Assembly: GCA_030295235.1 (NCBI GenBank)
Contig: AP026143.1
Span: forward strand, 248,001 to 312,000
Length of the DNA: 64,000 nt
Reading direction: 5' to 3'
DNA from: Fistulifera solaris
Taxonomy: Eukaryota; Bacillariophyta; Bacillariophyceae; Naviculales; Stauroneidaceae
The notes below the pieces were generated by a model, which saw only the letters and a program-made list of their open reading frames with translations, searched no databases and was not told where the DNA came from. Shown here piece after piece: positions 32,635 to 43,769 of this stretch. Position 1 is the stretch's first letter; every line of letters starts with the position of its first letter. Both the position numbers and the translations under genes were made by a program.

Positions 32635-34860
32635 ATGATATTAAAGACTGCTATCGACAACCTCTCTACTTCCGCGAAAGTATTGGCGCTGCAGAAGTCT
32701 TACTCAGAGAGTACTTGCGATATGTCGAGTGAAAGGGAATATGCAAAGAAGAAGGCCCGCGGCAACAACGTGTGGTATCGGCATGTTCTCAAACCCCTCC
32801 TGTGGATCCAGCGAAGCAATCGTGCAATGGAAGAAGCCTTTACGCGAAGAGTATATTTACCTGCTGGAATACCGGTCGAAGAGTTTCATATTTCTCTCCA
32901 CGATGCTTGCTCGCCCGAATACTCACCATTCATTGGCCTCTTGTTTGCCAGAAACAATATGATTGAAAATCTTTACAAGTATGGAGACCTGACCGAACCT
33001 TTGACTCAACTTGTCCATCACCTATTTCACATGCTTCCAGGCGGAGAAATTCAACCCACTCATGTGCATCGAAATGCTACGGCACATCTATCGGCGGCCA
33101 TTGTGGGGGCTCTGTTAGAGGAGTGGCATCGAATACCTTCCGATCAACATCTAGCTGCTCGCTTCCAAAAGTGTATCGCTGAACACAAAGACTATCAAGC
33201 AGGACGAAAGGAAGCTCGCGATGTTTTGGAGAAAGCTCAGCAAACCCAGCGAGACTTGATTCAAAAAGACGAGGCTTCAGAGCCGTACCGGGACGAAATT
33301 AAAAGAATCGAAGGTGACGTTATCAAGTATAATAAGCATCTCTTAAAACGCATGGGACCCGATGAAAGTGAAGAAGAGAAAAAGATTATCGAACTAATAA
33401 TTGAAAAAGGCAAGCAGCAAGTGGAAGAACTACGAGCGAAGTACATTGTAACGAGCGCAGATAAGAAAGAAGCGAGGAAGGCAGTGAAACGAGCCGAGGA
33501 TGCTTTAAAACAGGAACAAGAGAATTTAAAAGAATTTGCTCAGGTACTTGCTGCGTGTTTCGGTGAGTACGAGGCATCCTCAAGTGACAAACCACAGTCA
33601 CGTATCAACACTACCGCAATTCTCCTTGCTTTTATGTGGCGCAAATACGATCATCTTCCCGCATTGGGACCCTATTATCAATCTTTGCGTCATATGGGGA
33701 AGCTGAAGATGCCTATTCAGGACATCTTATCATTGTTAGATCGACGATATAGCAAAAGTCACGCGCTCGTGGACAACGACAAGAAGAGACGGTTTAGGGT
33801 ATTTGGACGGGTTCGTCGCCCTTCTTGGCCTTCGAATAAAGTTGTCGAAGCGACATTGGTTGTCGCAGGTCCTCCTAGTGCGCTGGATCGACCACCTGTG
33901 ATTCCATTCTCCTATGTAACCTGGGCTGCTTACAGTAAGTTTCCAGATTGTGGCGAAACGGCGCTTCGAAACTTGATGAATCAAATTCTGTTTCGCGCTG
34001 ATACGCAGATGTTTGATGCTGACCTTCTGGTTGAACTGAAGGAAAAGTACTATCCGGACATCAGCCCTCGACTCATCCGCTTTTACCAACGCAATAGCTG
34101 TCCAAGGAATGCTACGGATCAAGCAATTTCATTGGAATGGATAAATGTGGCATCCAAGTTGAACACGGCGTTAAACATTACCCGGGGACCCAGGATTCGA
34201 TACAGACGGGAGGAGCTTGAACAAAATATTGCAAGTCCACTGAGCAATCTAATGCGGGTGATGAATGCTCTTTTCGGTATCCAGCCAGTAAATGACATGG
34301 CACAGCTTTTGCAGCTCATTAATCGCATCAATGAACTACGTCCCCGACAACGCTTGAACGTAGACTTGAAGAAGATCAAGCCCGATGGCTTTGGGACCTT
34401 ATCATTATCAGTGATTGACAAAACCGGCAAGATGGTCAAGTATGAATTGCACTCCTACAAGCCAGTTCATTTTGGGTTCATACAAGCTCATTCCTCATCT
34501 AGCCAGTCTTCCGACACAGAAAGGTACGAATACGATGCCTTCCGGAAGCTCATGCGTTATGCTAGTGGCGTTCATAATCCGCTCGAGGCTTCTATTGAAG
34601 ATCTCGGTCTGGCTTCTTTGTATGTCCCTTATCAACTACAAAATGGCTTTGTCGGAAAATACTTTCGAAGAACCCCTATTTACTACCCGCTTCTATTTGC
34701 TAACTTAGAAGACGATGCAGCAAAACAATGTGCTATCGATTGGGCAAAGGCCAGATACGATGAAACGAAAAGCCCTGAATTAGCTGCTTGGATCAGTCGG
34801 ATTGAAAACTATGTTGCGCCGAGCTTTGGTCCAATCAAAGAAGTATCGGAGGAGGTCTAG
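32635..34860 (+). CDS. Large intronless protein of unknown function with coiled coil and 'FPDCGETALRN' domain
   Basis: An uninterrupted ORF of 741 codons with no intron or frameshift. The N-terminal 130 residues are globular. Residues about 180-310 form a strongly charged coiled coil rich in Lys, Glu and Arg. The C-terminal 400 residues are globular and contain 'KFPDCGETALRNLMNQILF', 'FYQRNSCPRNATDQA' and a late 'PVHFGFIQAHSS'. I recall similar 'PDC-E-x-A-x-R-N' regions in large hypothetical proteins of amoeba-associated bacteria and other protists, but name no family. There is no signal peptide or membrane helix. A later Met (MSSEREY, base 32722) could be the start. Bacterial acquisition is possible but unproven. 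Confidence 0.75.
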   Translation: MILKTAIDNLSTSAKVLALQKSYSESTCDMSSEREYAKKKARGNNVWYRHVLKPLLWIQRSNRAMEEAFTRRVYLPAGIPVEEFHISLHDACSPEYSPFIGLLFARNNMIENLYKYGDLTEPLTQLVHHLFHMLPGGEIQPTHVHRNATAHLSAAIVGALLEEWHRIPSDQHLAARFQKCIAEHKDYQAGRKEARDVLEKAQQTQRDLIQKDEASEPYRDEIKRIEGDVIKYNKHLLKRMGPDESEEEKKIIELIIEKGKQQVEELRAKYIVTSADKKEARKAVKRAEDALKQEQENLKEFAQVLAACFGEYEASSSDKPQSRINTTAILLAFMWRKYDHLPALGPYYQSLRHMGKLKMPIQDILSLLDRRYSKSHALVDNDKKRRFRVFGRVRRPSWPSNKVVEATLVVAGPPSALDRPPVIPFSYVTWAAYSKFPDCGETALRNLMNQILFRADTQMFDADLLVELKEKYYPDISPRLIRFYQRNSCPRNATDQAISLEWINVASKLNTALNITRGPRIRYRREELEQNIASPLSNLMRVMNALFGIQPVNDMAQLLQLINRINELRPRQRLNVDLKKIKPDGFGTLSLSVIDKTGKMVKYELHSYKPVHFGFIQAHSSSSQSSDTERYEYDAFRKLMRYASGVHNPLEASIEDLGLASLYVPYQLQNGFVGKYFRRTPIYYPLLFANLEDDAAKQCAIDWAKARYDETKSPELAAWISRIENYVAPSFGPIKEVSEEV

Positions 34861-34978
34861 ACGTAAAGATGAAAATTAATTGGTTTATGATAATATATGA
34901 TACATAATAGCTATTCGTGACCCTCGACTGTTTTATGTTTGCCCGTGCACAATTCCATCGCCGTTTATATAATCAGAT

Positions 34979-35941
34979 TCAATCAATGCCGACATTTCGT
35001 TTGTGAACTGCAGAAATCATTCCCTCAAACGAATCCTGCCTTTCTCCATTCTCGATCAAGTCAATCGCCATTCCCATTTCGGCATCCGGTAGGGCCACCA
35101 GTTTCTCTAAAAAGTCTCTCAACACCGCATCTCGCAAGAGACCCAAATGCCCAATTTGGGGAACAATTTCGAGATGACAATTTTGCAACCGCGAATGGAC
35201 ATGCCTCGATATATCCACTGGTAGAACGGAATCATTCTCACCCACATAAATCAAAACAGGATGATGGATATCTCGTTCTATGAAAAAATCGTAAGGTGAA
35301 ATGTCCATGCGATAGTCATTCCGGACTCCGCGGAAGTTGTTGCGCGCCAACGGCAGACAGCACAAGCAGTACTGCAACATAAAGGGCAAGGCCTTCCCGA
35401 TGCAACACGTGTTGAACCACTTTTTGTTCGGTGCCGTGGCGTGTGCGTATTCGGGATCCGAAGACAAGAGCCCTACCGAGAGAACGCGTCCCAGTAAGTG
35501 CGCCGCACATCCCAACGCCAGCGGTCCTCCGCTGGAGTGTCCCATGATGTGAAATTTCTTCACTTGTAAGTGATCGGCTAATTGTTGAATGTCATGAGCG
35601 AACGATCGATGATCGTACGGCCTTGTGAAATTCCGCACCGGGCAATCCGAACCTTCGTAACCCGGCCGATTGATGCAAACGAGAATACAATCGGTCGGCG
35701 GCTCCGTCATGAGAAATGAGTTTCCCGTGAGAAACATAGCGTGCAAGGCAAATACGTAAGGAAGTGTGGGGTCTTTGGGTCCGTCTAAGAAATACGAAAG
35801 GGAACGTCCATCTTCCAGAATCAACGTTTCGCGTTGCAAAGCCGGATCCCACACGCCCTTGACCCGACGCTGCGTTTGCCATTCCTCCCGCCACCGCGAA
35901 ATGGGTATATGTAGATCAATAAAGACAGATCCTAAGACCAT
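34979..35941 (-). CDS. Alpha/beta hydrolase
   Basis: Intronless, 320 aa. The nucleophile elbow is 'IMGHSSGGPLAL', with Ser as nucleophile; the oxyanion region is 'FALHAMFLTGNSF'; the acid lies in 'VGENDSVLPV' and the catalytic His in 'PQIGHLGLL'. These blocks occur in the right order and spacing for an alpha/beta-fold hydrolase of the esterase/epoxide-hydrolase type. The N-terminus (MVLGSVFIDLHIPIS) is only weakly hydrophobic and not a clear signal peptide. The substrate is unknown. It is convergent with the 741-aa gene (118 bp between stops). Confidence 0.8.
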   Translation of the reverse strand: MVLGSVFIDLHIPISRWREEWQTQRRVKGVWDPALQRETLILEDGRSLSYFLDGPKDPTLPYVFALHAMFLTGNSFLMTEPPTDCILVCINRPGYEGSDCPVRNFTRPYDHRSFAHDIQQLADHLQVKKFHIMGHSSGGPLALGCAAHLLGRVLSVGLLSSDPEYAHATAPNKKWFNTCCIGKALPFMLQYCLCCLPLARNNFRGVRNDYRMDISPYDFFIERDIHHPVLIYVGENDSVLPVDISRHVHSRLQNCHLEIVPQIGHLGLLRDAVLRDFLEKLVALPDAEMGMAIDLIENGERQDSFEGMISAVHKRNVGID

Positions 35942-36358
35942 GCTGTGTCTATGTATTCCATTCAGAACGATGTTTCATTTCTTTTTATTCAATGCAAAAC
36001 TGTCGATGTCAAAAATGAGAATTATTTTCGAAGAAGGCGATCTTTGCGTCTTGCGGATTGATCGAGTAACAGTCGTAGTCGTCACGGCACTGCGAGTATA
36101 CCTTTGGTAAGTAGTCGACCTTTTGGATCAGAAAGTGCAAGAGGAAAGTGTACACAGTCCGTCGTCAGTCCATGGTCAGTCCGCCTCTCGGAGTCGTCTG
36201 TGCGTCACACGGTTTAGGCCTACGCGGGACGGCGGACTGGTCGTCGTCATCCGTCATTCTTTTGGCCTCATCAACACTACAACAATACCAGGTACGGTAA
36301 CGTTTGTTGCATCGCAAGTCGAACTCTCCCATTTTGCAAACCCATCGAACTATCCATC
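35942..36358. other. Divergent intergenic region
   Basis: A 417-bp gap between the hydrolase and cytochrome b5 genes, holding both promoters. No gene is seen. Confidence 0.4.
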
Positions 36359-37033
36359 ATGTCGGAGCTTAAAGAATACACATTAGAAGAAATTGCCAAG
36401 CACAATACTCAAGAGGATTGTTGGTTGATTATTGGAAATGCTAGCAACGGTGAGTCGACTCTTTTGTGTGTTTATACCTTTTCCCCTTTTGTCTGCAAGC
36501 GATAAACAAACGTGTTGCGTATCATTCCGTTTTCAGACCTGTTGATTGATGTTTCATTGTGTTCGAAAAACGAGGCGCTGCAGAAAAATTCTATATGCTC
36601 CAAAAGAGGTTACTTGTGTCGCATATACCTAAATGCCTCTCACCCGAATTTTGACGTCCCCTTCCCTTATTTTCAACTTTATTATTCGAATCACCTCATA
36701 ATAGGAGGACCCAAAGTTTACGATGTAACCAAGTACTTGGATGATCATCCCGGAGGCGCCGAAGTACTACTGGATGTGGCCGGACAAGATGCCGATGAAT
36801 TCTTCGAGGACATTGGTCACTCCAAGGAAGCGCGAAAAGAGCTGTCCAAGTACTTGATCGGAAATTTCAAGTTGGATGCGGCCGCTATGGAAAAGATGAA
36901 AGCCGCTGCGGAAAAGAGAAGTAAGAGTGAAGGTGGTATGGTCAGCACACTTCTCGTGGCTCTCATTGCTATTGTGGGGGTGGCCGTAGCATACTACAAA
37001 ACGCAACAGTCGGCAGGCGCTGAAGAAAAATAA
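36359..37033 (+). CDS. Tail-anchored cytochrome b5 (two exons)
   Basis: Exons 36359-36449 and 36705-37033 flank a 255-bp intron (phase 1), giving 139 aa. The heme-binding core is present: '[13 protein letters not shown]' with the first axial His, and '[10 protein letters not shown]' with the second. After a Lys/Ala-rich linker, '[20 protein letters not shown]' is a single C-terminal membrane anchor with a short tail, which would place the heme domain in the cytosol, on the ER or outer mitochondrial membrane. Cytochrome b5 passes electrons to desaturases, elongases and P450s. The intron is three to four times longer than others in the window. The gene is convergent with the next one (62 bp apart). 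Confidence 0.9.
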
Positions 37034-37095
37034 AGAAATGCTCTAATACAGTATTATAGCGTACATTGTAATTCAACATGTGGAACCTATCTCAT

Positions 37096-39363
37096 CTAGG
37101 AAAGACTGACGTCTAGAAATCGAGAGAGGGGAGGAAAGATGTTCGTTTTCCGGTCGGCTTCGAAGTCAAAGGACACCTTGGGACGTAATGACAATGGATC
37201 GAGCAGCAAAGGACCCGATAGATTGTAGACTAGTGTCACGCTGCGCATGTTCGGCAGATGGAGTGTTAGTGACAAAAGTGAACCATCTTGCGCTACTGAA
37301 AGGTTGTCGCAACTGTCGACCAAAGTCGTGACACGTTCGAAGAATAGATCGAAACGGTGGATGACCTGAGCCACTCGAAACACAGCAAAGGGCAGAGAAA
37401 GAGCAGAAAGATCGGATTCAAGCTCTGCGCAAATTGCAGATAACATTGCATGGACCGTTGCGATGACGCCGTTATTCTTGAGGTTCATGCAACTTTGAAC
37501 ATAGCCGCTTAGTTTGATAGGAAAACTTTCCCCTCGACAGTCAGCTGTTAACTGAAGTCGAACATTCTCCATAGCGCAAGAAAACTCAAGTATGATCTCA
37601 TTTCCCGAACTATCCAATAGTTGGAAAGGGGTGATGTAGTTTTGAACGTAATATGTCAATGGCGATCTTGCTTTACACGAAAGTTGCTTTTTCAGAATTT
37701 GGCTTCGCAGAATCTCTCTCGTTATTTGAACAGCACATAGCTTTTCTTCCAGTGACTTTATTCTTTCTTCTTGTTCAGCGATAATTTGCACGAGATGTCG
37801 TCGAGATGCTCTCTCTAAGCCAAGAATTGCTTTGTCGACGCGATTCGTTTGTGCATCGATTCCAGTAAGAAGCTCATTGAAATTTATGGAATCAAGCGCA
37901 TCGACCAAATCTGACATAAAGTGCATATTGGCTCTTGTAGTGATCATCGCACTCAGTTCCAGATTCGATTTTAGTTGATACTGGACACTCTTCGATTGAA
38001 GGATGGATATTTGAGGGTCAGCTATGCTTTGGAGGGTAAGATCAAGGCCTTCTTCAATCTTCGCGTGACATGTGGCGTCGATGGATGCAAGTATGTCACT
38101 TGTAAAAACATCCACTACGGGCTGATAAGATTGAACGCGGTCCTTTCCGTCTACTCTAGTAATCGTGGCGAGATTTGTGAATAATTGAATGGCGGTCGAG
38201 CTTAGTTCGAGTAGAATGTCGTCGCCGACGGTAGCGTTTGCCATCGGTGGCTCCTGTTTCAATAGCATAAGGGTCAGAAACATCTGAAGAACGCGCAATC
38301 TGATTGCTCACTTTGTATTATCCAACGTACCACATCCACGTCAAATGTCTTACCTACATCCATTACAGCACTATCGGCATCATCCGTCTCAGGTGCATCT
38401 GTTAACATATTTGTATCATCGTTGACTTCACAGGCATCCATCTCACAAAGGGTATAAATCTGCCACTCTCACGTCGCGAGCGTCGATTCCGGTCGGACGG
38501 AGATTGGAACGTTAGATCATCGACACAATCATCGTCTCCAGCATCGAAAAAGTCCCATTCGGCTAGAGTGGCGCTATTTTCTTTCGTCATGGCGATCAAA
38601 TTGGCCGTGTCCGTGTCAGGTTCCTTGAAGTCGGTGGGAAATCGCTCAGCTGCTTTCGTGGGGGGCATAGGCGTCAAGGATCCTTGCGGTGGATCATCCT
38701 TTTCGAACTCGGCAGCAGAAGCCGAACCAAACTTGACACACCGAACGGATTTTTCCAATGGCGTGTTGGCACCAACGGAAGTATCGGAAAGGACGCTTGC
38801 TGCAACTGAATTGGGGGTCCTATTCGGAATTCGATCTTTTTTCTTGACAGAAGACAAGCTGTGCAAACAATATTAGTAGCATCACAAGGTAAAAAGCCCA
38901 CACAAGATGTCGACACGTACCAGCTTTTGCTTGGAGCCGATCTTGGTATGATAGTTCGGATGTGAGTTGTGTCATCTCCGTACAGCATTTTCCACCACTC
39001 CTTGGTTTGATCTTCCGGCTTCAGCCCCTTCACAGCACTGTACTGCGATGAAATGCTGGCATGCTTATGCGAGTTAGGAAAGACGGGAGGAAATAATGAA
39101 TGACGAGAAATTGATCGCTTGGTTGCTTCGGCGTCATCAAAGGTTGCACCTAACGATAACCGTCTTCTTGTCGTTAAAAGATGAGCTTCGCGAGAGTTGG
39201 TCCGCAAGACAGGGATCTGACTTTCTGTCTTGTGAAGAAGCTCTTCGACAAATAAGTTCGTGTTTTCAGATCCGTCAAAGGATACGTCATGTCGACCGAC
39301 AGAATCTGTGACAGGGAAGGGCAAAGGCGCGCCTTTCGGCGGACTCATCATTGTATGTACCAT
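37096..39363 (-). CDS. Multi-exon coiled-coil protein, possibly kinetochore KNL1/Spc105-like (boundaries uncertain)
   Basis: Likely exons are 39363-38921, 38858-38354 and 38283-37096, with introns of 62 and 70 bp. The N-terminal third is disordered and Ser/Thr/Pro-rich, with 'RRRLSL' and short acidic motifs such as 'DDLTFQSP'. A coiled coil follows in the middle of the last exon ('RRHLVQIIAEQEERIKSLEEKL'), and about 200 C-terminal residues look globular, as in RWD-containing proteins. This layout resembles KNL1/Spc105 but no diagnostic motif was recognised, so the call is speculative. Exon 2 changes frame near 38463, and the start of exon 3 reads better with one base fewer. The gene model should be treated as provisional. 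Confidence 0.45.
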
Positions 39364-39951
39364 CGTCTCAAAACTTTGTTAAATTGTTGTTTATTGAATG
39401 TAGTTACTGTTGATAGTGATGGTGCTTGGCGAAGAAAGAAAGCAATGCAAATGATGAAAAATCGACGGGCGTCAAGCCTCTCATGGTCGTTGGTCGTTGC
39501 GCGTTGCGGAGACGGGAACCGAACACCTCCAACGGAGTCTTCAACGGAGATTAACATGTTCTGAACAATCCATAATGTTCACATGTAAGCCGTTGAGACC
39601 GCCTCGCTCGAAGTAAAGTACATAACAAAGTATAGTCTTAGATTTTGAAATACATTAGGTCATTCTTGCGTTTTGCTCTCACTTTTTCACGGAGAACGTC
39701 GGCTTTCGCACCTTTTGTCCCATCTATCTACCGTTGTTTATATTTTTACGACTCATATTGTGTGAAGTTGCTCATTGAAAAACTTTTTGAGAAAAAAACT
39801 TTTCATTCGTCGGCCATCGAAGAACGATAGTTGTTGGAAAAATAGCCACTAACAAAGATTTGGAAGCATATTACTCTTTATTGGCGGAATCCATTCTTTG
39901 ATCTACAGATGATATAGAAATTGTGGTTATTCTGATGATATCTTTTACTGT
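39364..39951. other. Intergenic region
   Basis: A 588-bp gap between two minus-strand genes. It is AT-rich with no supported ORF. Confidence 0.4.
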
Positions 39952-41592
39952 TTAATGAACTTGTTCTTGACTGTTCGCCTCTGCAGCTGCAGCCGCTGCT
40001 TCCTCCCGCTTCAAAGCAGCTTTAGCCTTCTCAACATGGCTTAAACGACCGCGTTTGTTTGGTTGCGACTCATCTTCGGGTTCCATGTACAAGCTTTCCG
40101 CAAACGAGATTCCAGACTTGACGCAGCGGATATACACGCGAACAATAGCTTGGTTGTTCAATGACTCCGGTCGCTTCTGCAATGTGACAAGGCGTTTCTT
40201 GGCGTTCTGTAAATGAGTCTTGTAGAAGCATCGGATGCGGTCTCGCAATTTCTTTTCGGTGAAGGAAGGATCAAACTTAATACCAGCATCTTCGGCTGCC
40301 GTGCGAACCTCGTCAACTAGCATCTTATTGAAGGACTGCTGCATTCTGGATTGACGCTGCACCGTAGAGATTCCGTAGTATTCTGCCATGTGTTTGTATA
40401 GAACAGTCTCACAAGCAGGAAACTCTTTCCAGTAGAAACCATCTTCAATGACAGTTTTTTGAGGGCCTGCTTCCAAGGGTGGAATGACATCATCTAGCCC
40501 ATCTCCGTTCTCATCACCCATATTGCGCTGAAGAGCCATGTGCAAGATAACTTGACGCTGCAAATCGCGATCGCGAGCTATTTCAGCAAACGGGTTGGTG
40601 TCGTCTTCATCAAATTCCATTTCATCAGCCGCGCGCTTTCTTCCATGAAACTTGTCTTCCAATCGCACTGGCCGGTGAGACGCTGGCGTTTCAGAATCAT
40701 CAAAGGTTTTCTGCCCGGTACTAGGGCAAATGATAGTGGGATTAGCATTCTCCCGGCCATCTCTTGCGTTGACCTTCTTCATCGCTGATTTTTGTGCTAG
40801 AACCTCGGCTTTTGAAAAAGACCAAAGAATATGAGAGACTTCAACGAAATTGTCATGAAATTTGCCATTACAGCACTTACCAGCTCCCAAGAAACGCTCA
40901 AAGCACATAGTAACAGGGCTCTTGAGTGTTTGCTGAAACTTTTCTTCCAGAGAAGCTGCAGCCTTCACGGTGCTTGCAGGGGTAGCTCGTTCTTCCTTCC
41001 TGGCGACGGTAACAATCTGAGTGACAGGCTCCGACGTCGCTGTTTTGTCTGCCGACTGAATTGCAGTTTGTTCTGGTTCCAACTCCTTTTGCACATCAGT
41101 CTTGGTGATAGGAGCTACTTCGGGCGCTTCCTCAGTGTTTGACATCTCCGAAAAGTTGATTTTTCTCGGTTCTTCGTGTCTCGAACTTTCCAACGACTTG
41201 CCTTCATAATGCGCGTTCTTCCAGTTTGTTGCGCTGCTGTATGGTCCAGGAACAGGCGCGTGCATCATAGGAGGATAACTGACGCGGTGACGGTGAGCGT
41301 ATTGCTCGTTCGGATCTCTCCGATCGGACGGATACATTGGACGTTCCAACGGAGGAAGTGCTGTTCGAACCATATCATCGGGCCGAGGCAGAGAATGCGG
41401 CATGTGGTAAGGGTGAGGAATCGGATGGTTTCGAGGATGGTGCACATGATTCGTAGGATGATGGTGGAGATGAGGCTGCCACATCGAAGGCATCTGTGGG
41501 TGCTGAGAGTGATGGGGCGGAGCGTAATAGCGCGCTCGGCTCGGCGAGTAAGAATGCCGGCTGTGGGGGTTAGCGGGAACAGGATGTGACAT
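39952..41592 (-). CDS. His/Pro-rich nuclear-type protein of unknown function
   Basis: Open for 546 codons. The first 120 residues are rich in His, Pro, Tyr and Arg (low complexity). Then comes an acidic, Glu/Lys-rich stretch. The C-terminal 200 residues hold a conserved-looking helical domain ('FYWKEFPACETVLYKHM', 'FNKMLVDEVRTAAEDAG', 'RIRCFYKTHLQNAKKRL') and end in a basic nuclear-type motif (NKRGR) and an Ala run. I do not recognise the family. Bases 40809-40880 look exactly like an intron (GTAAGT...AAAAG, 72 bp, a multiple of three, without stops). If spliced, the product has 522 aa. The acidic/basic composition and predicted nuclear motif suggest a DNA or RNA-associated protein. Confidence 0.65.
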   Translation of the reverse strand: MSHPVPANPHSRHSYSPSRARYYAPPHHSQHPQMPSMWQPHLHHHPTNHVHHPRNHPIPHPYHMPHSLPRPDDMVRTALPPLERPMYPSDRRDPNEQYAHRHRVSYPPMMHAPVPGPYSSATNWKNAHYEGKSLESSRHEEPRKINFSEMSNTEEAPEVAPITKTDVQKELEPEQTAIQSADKTATSEPVTQIVTVARKEERATPASTVKAAASLEEKFQQTLKSPVTMCFERFLGAGKCCNGKFHDNFVEVSHILWSFSKAEVLAQKSAMKKVNARDGRENANPTIICPSTGQKTFDDSETPASHRPVRLEDKFHGRKRAADEMEFDEDDTNPFAEIARDRDLQRQVILHMALQRNMGDENGDGLDDVIPPLEAGPQKTVIEDGFYWKEFPACETVLYKHMAEYYGISTVQRQSRMQQSFNKMLVDEVRTAAEDAGIKFDPSFTEKKLRDRIRCFYKTHLQNAKKRLVTLQKRPESLNNQAIVRVYIRCVKSGISFAESLYMEPEDESQPNKRGRLSHVEKAKAALKREEAAAAAAEANSQEQVH

Positions 41593-42380
41593 ATCTAATC
41601 AGGACTCGTAAAGGTATAAAGGATGACAAGCACTGAGTAGGGGCAGTAAATCATGCAAATGAAAGAGACGAGAATGTGCTCCGATGGGGAAGAAACGGTC
41701 CTTCACGATGATTTCTGCCTCCTTCAAAAAGGAATTAGTCGGTTGCAAGTGGCTTGCGCGTTATGATGCCTATATACTTGTAGACGTATATAAGATCTTA
41801 CTATAGTAAATGGATGGGCAGTGTCCCCTAAGTATGTACTTAACATCCAATACAGTCTGTCAGATCGGCAAAGAAAATCAATTTACTTAGACAACCTGGC
41901 GTGCCATTGGTACTGCAGAGATTTTCCTTTAAAATTTAGATAGAGGAGATTGTTACGTACTGTCACCATCTTCAAACATTGAATAATATTCAGTAGTGAA
42001 TAAAACCTTACTCTTGTTTGGATGGAGTTTTGTTTTGCTTGGAATCAGTTAGGGACTCGGCCGGCGTCGGTGACGACATTGGACGAAGACCATGATAACT
42101 CAAACCCTACAGGTTGTCATTTGAAAATTTGAACTTGAATTGGCTATGGATCGCGTTTAGCGCTACGATTACGTCACGTACACAAACAGTTACTGTGAAT
42201 TTATACGCAAAGGAAAATCGGACCTTGACACGATGTCCCATCTCGACACCTCGTTGTTGTTGGCGATTGCATTATTATTTCATACTTTCGTCATCTCTCA
42301 CTCGAGGAGTTGTTCACTAGGATCTCAATTCACGCCATTACTGCAGTATTCAGCAACAGCTGTGCTTTTTGAAAGTGAAA
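41593..42380. other. Divergent intergenic region
   Basis: A 788-bp gap between the His/Pro-rich gene and the plastid MPD-repeat gene. Short ORFs from 42114 to 42586 overlap the plastid gene start in other frames and are not called. Confidence 0.4.
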
Positions 42381-43585
42381 ATGAGATTCAGCATTCTTGC
42401 CGTAGCAACCCTCGTAACGGTGGAGGCGTTTGCACCTCATCCTGTGCCGAAGTCTGTGTCGTCAACCCAGTTGGAGATGAAAAACAACAAATGGCTAGGT
42501 CCGGTGGCTGTTTCGATTGCGTCGCTGACATTAGCGGGTCAAATTGCGTCTGCCACGATGCCGTCTACTTTTGCAAAATACTATGAAGGTACGTAAAATC
42601 GGAGAAAGGATGTCATTCTCATTACGAATCTTCCGAGAAAAAACTAACTATTTGTCATCTACGTTTGCAGAAACTCCTTATCCACTAGACGTACCTACTA
42701 CGGTTACCGCAGCGATTGACACCATGGATTTTTCCATGCCATCTTATGACGAGGCGTCGAAGGGAGACGTCAAAAACAAAGGCGGAGCCCCCGCTTTCAA
42801 CCCGTTTGGGGATTTTACGCCATCAATCGTTGACAACGGAGCTGATTCGGCGGACAAAGAGGCTGCCGCTGCGAAGAAAGCTGAAGAGAAGGAAGCTGCT
42901 GCAGCCAAAAGGCCGAGGCTGCTGCGAAAAGGCGGAGGAAAAGGCAGCGAAGGAAGCTGCCAAGGAAGCCCGCCGTCTCGAACAAGCAGAGTTGCAACGG
43001 GCCGCACAAGAGCGCGCCCAACAAGCAGATGAGGGATCGTCTGCTAAATTCGTCGCCCCAGATCTGTCAGACATCAAGGCCCCTGATTTGAAAATGCCGG
43101 ATATTTCTAGTTTCAAAGCTCCCGACATCAAAATGCCAGACATGTCTAGTTTCAAAGCTCCGGAAATGCCAGATATCTCTAGCTTCAAGGCCCCTGAAAT
43201 GCCGGATGTCAAAGTACCTGATTTTGCTGGAAAGTTGAATATTCCTGATCTACCAGAAAACTTTCCGAAAATTGATGCTTCTTCGCTGCCAAAGTTTGAT
43301 ACAAGCAATTTGCCGAAAGTCTCAATCCCCGGTTTTGATAGTCAACCGATTGACCTTGACAGCCTAGAACCTCAAGAGGTTCGAGATCAACGCGCTAGGG
43401 AAGCTCGAGAGACCTACTTGGAGGCAGATGAGGAGGCAAAGGCGGCCGAACAAGTGGCGCGTCAAGTTCGCGGCACAGCGAACGAAAAGCTCAAGCTAGC
43501 GAGGGAAGCCAAAGATTTGGCCTGTGAAACCCGACCGGGTGGTAAATTGATATGCCTCCGAAATCCTTTCACAGTCGGATATTAA
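42381..43585 (+). CDS. Plastid-targeted protein with MPD/KAPD repeats (two exons, two apparent frameshifts)
   Basis: Exon 1 (42381-42588) encodes a signal peptide ending in 'TVEAFAPHP', a textbook diatom plastid cleavage motif, a transit region and a hydrophobic segment 'WLGPVAVSIASLTLAGQIASA'. An 82-bp intron follows, and exon 2 is 42671-43585. The mature protein has an acidic segment, a Lys/Ala/Glu helix, then about eight repeats of the type 'DISSFKAPDIKMPD' ('KAPD', 'KMPD', 'EMPD'), and a second charged helix. Two frame changes at AAAA runs 42907-42910 and 42927-42930 each need one more A. With both restored, coding length is a multiple of three and the helix becomes a regular KKAEAA/EKAAKEAA pattern. 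The product would be 374 aa. The function is unknown; a structural plastid or thylakoid protein is likely. Confidence 0.75.
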
Positions 43586-43769
43586 AGAATGTGGCAAGGT
43601 GTTGGCTTCTCAATACAAAATACACTATGAAAATGATATCAGCTAATGAAGTAGCGCTTCTTATCCGTCATCGAGAACTCAACATAACGTAGTCAACTGG
43701 ACAAGATATAGTTTTCTGTTATAGTACAAAAGGATTCCTTGGCTCGGCATAGCTCTTAGCTTTAGCGGC

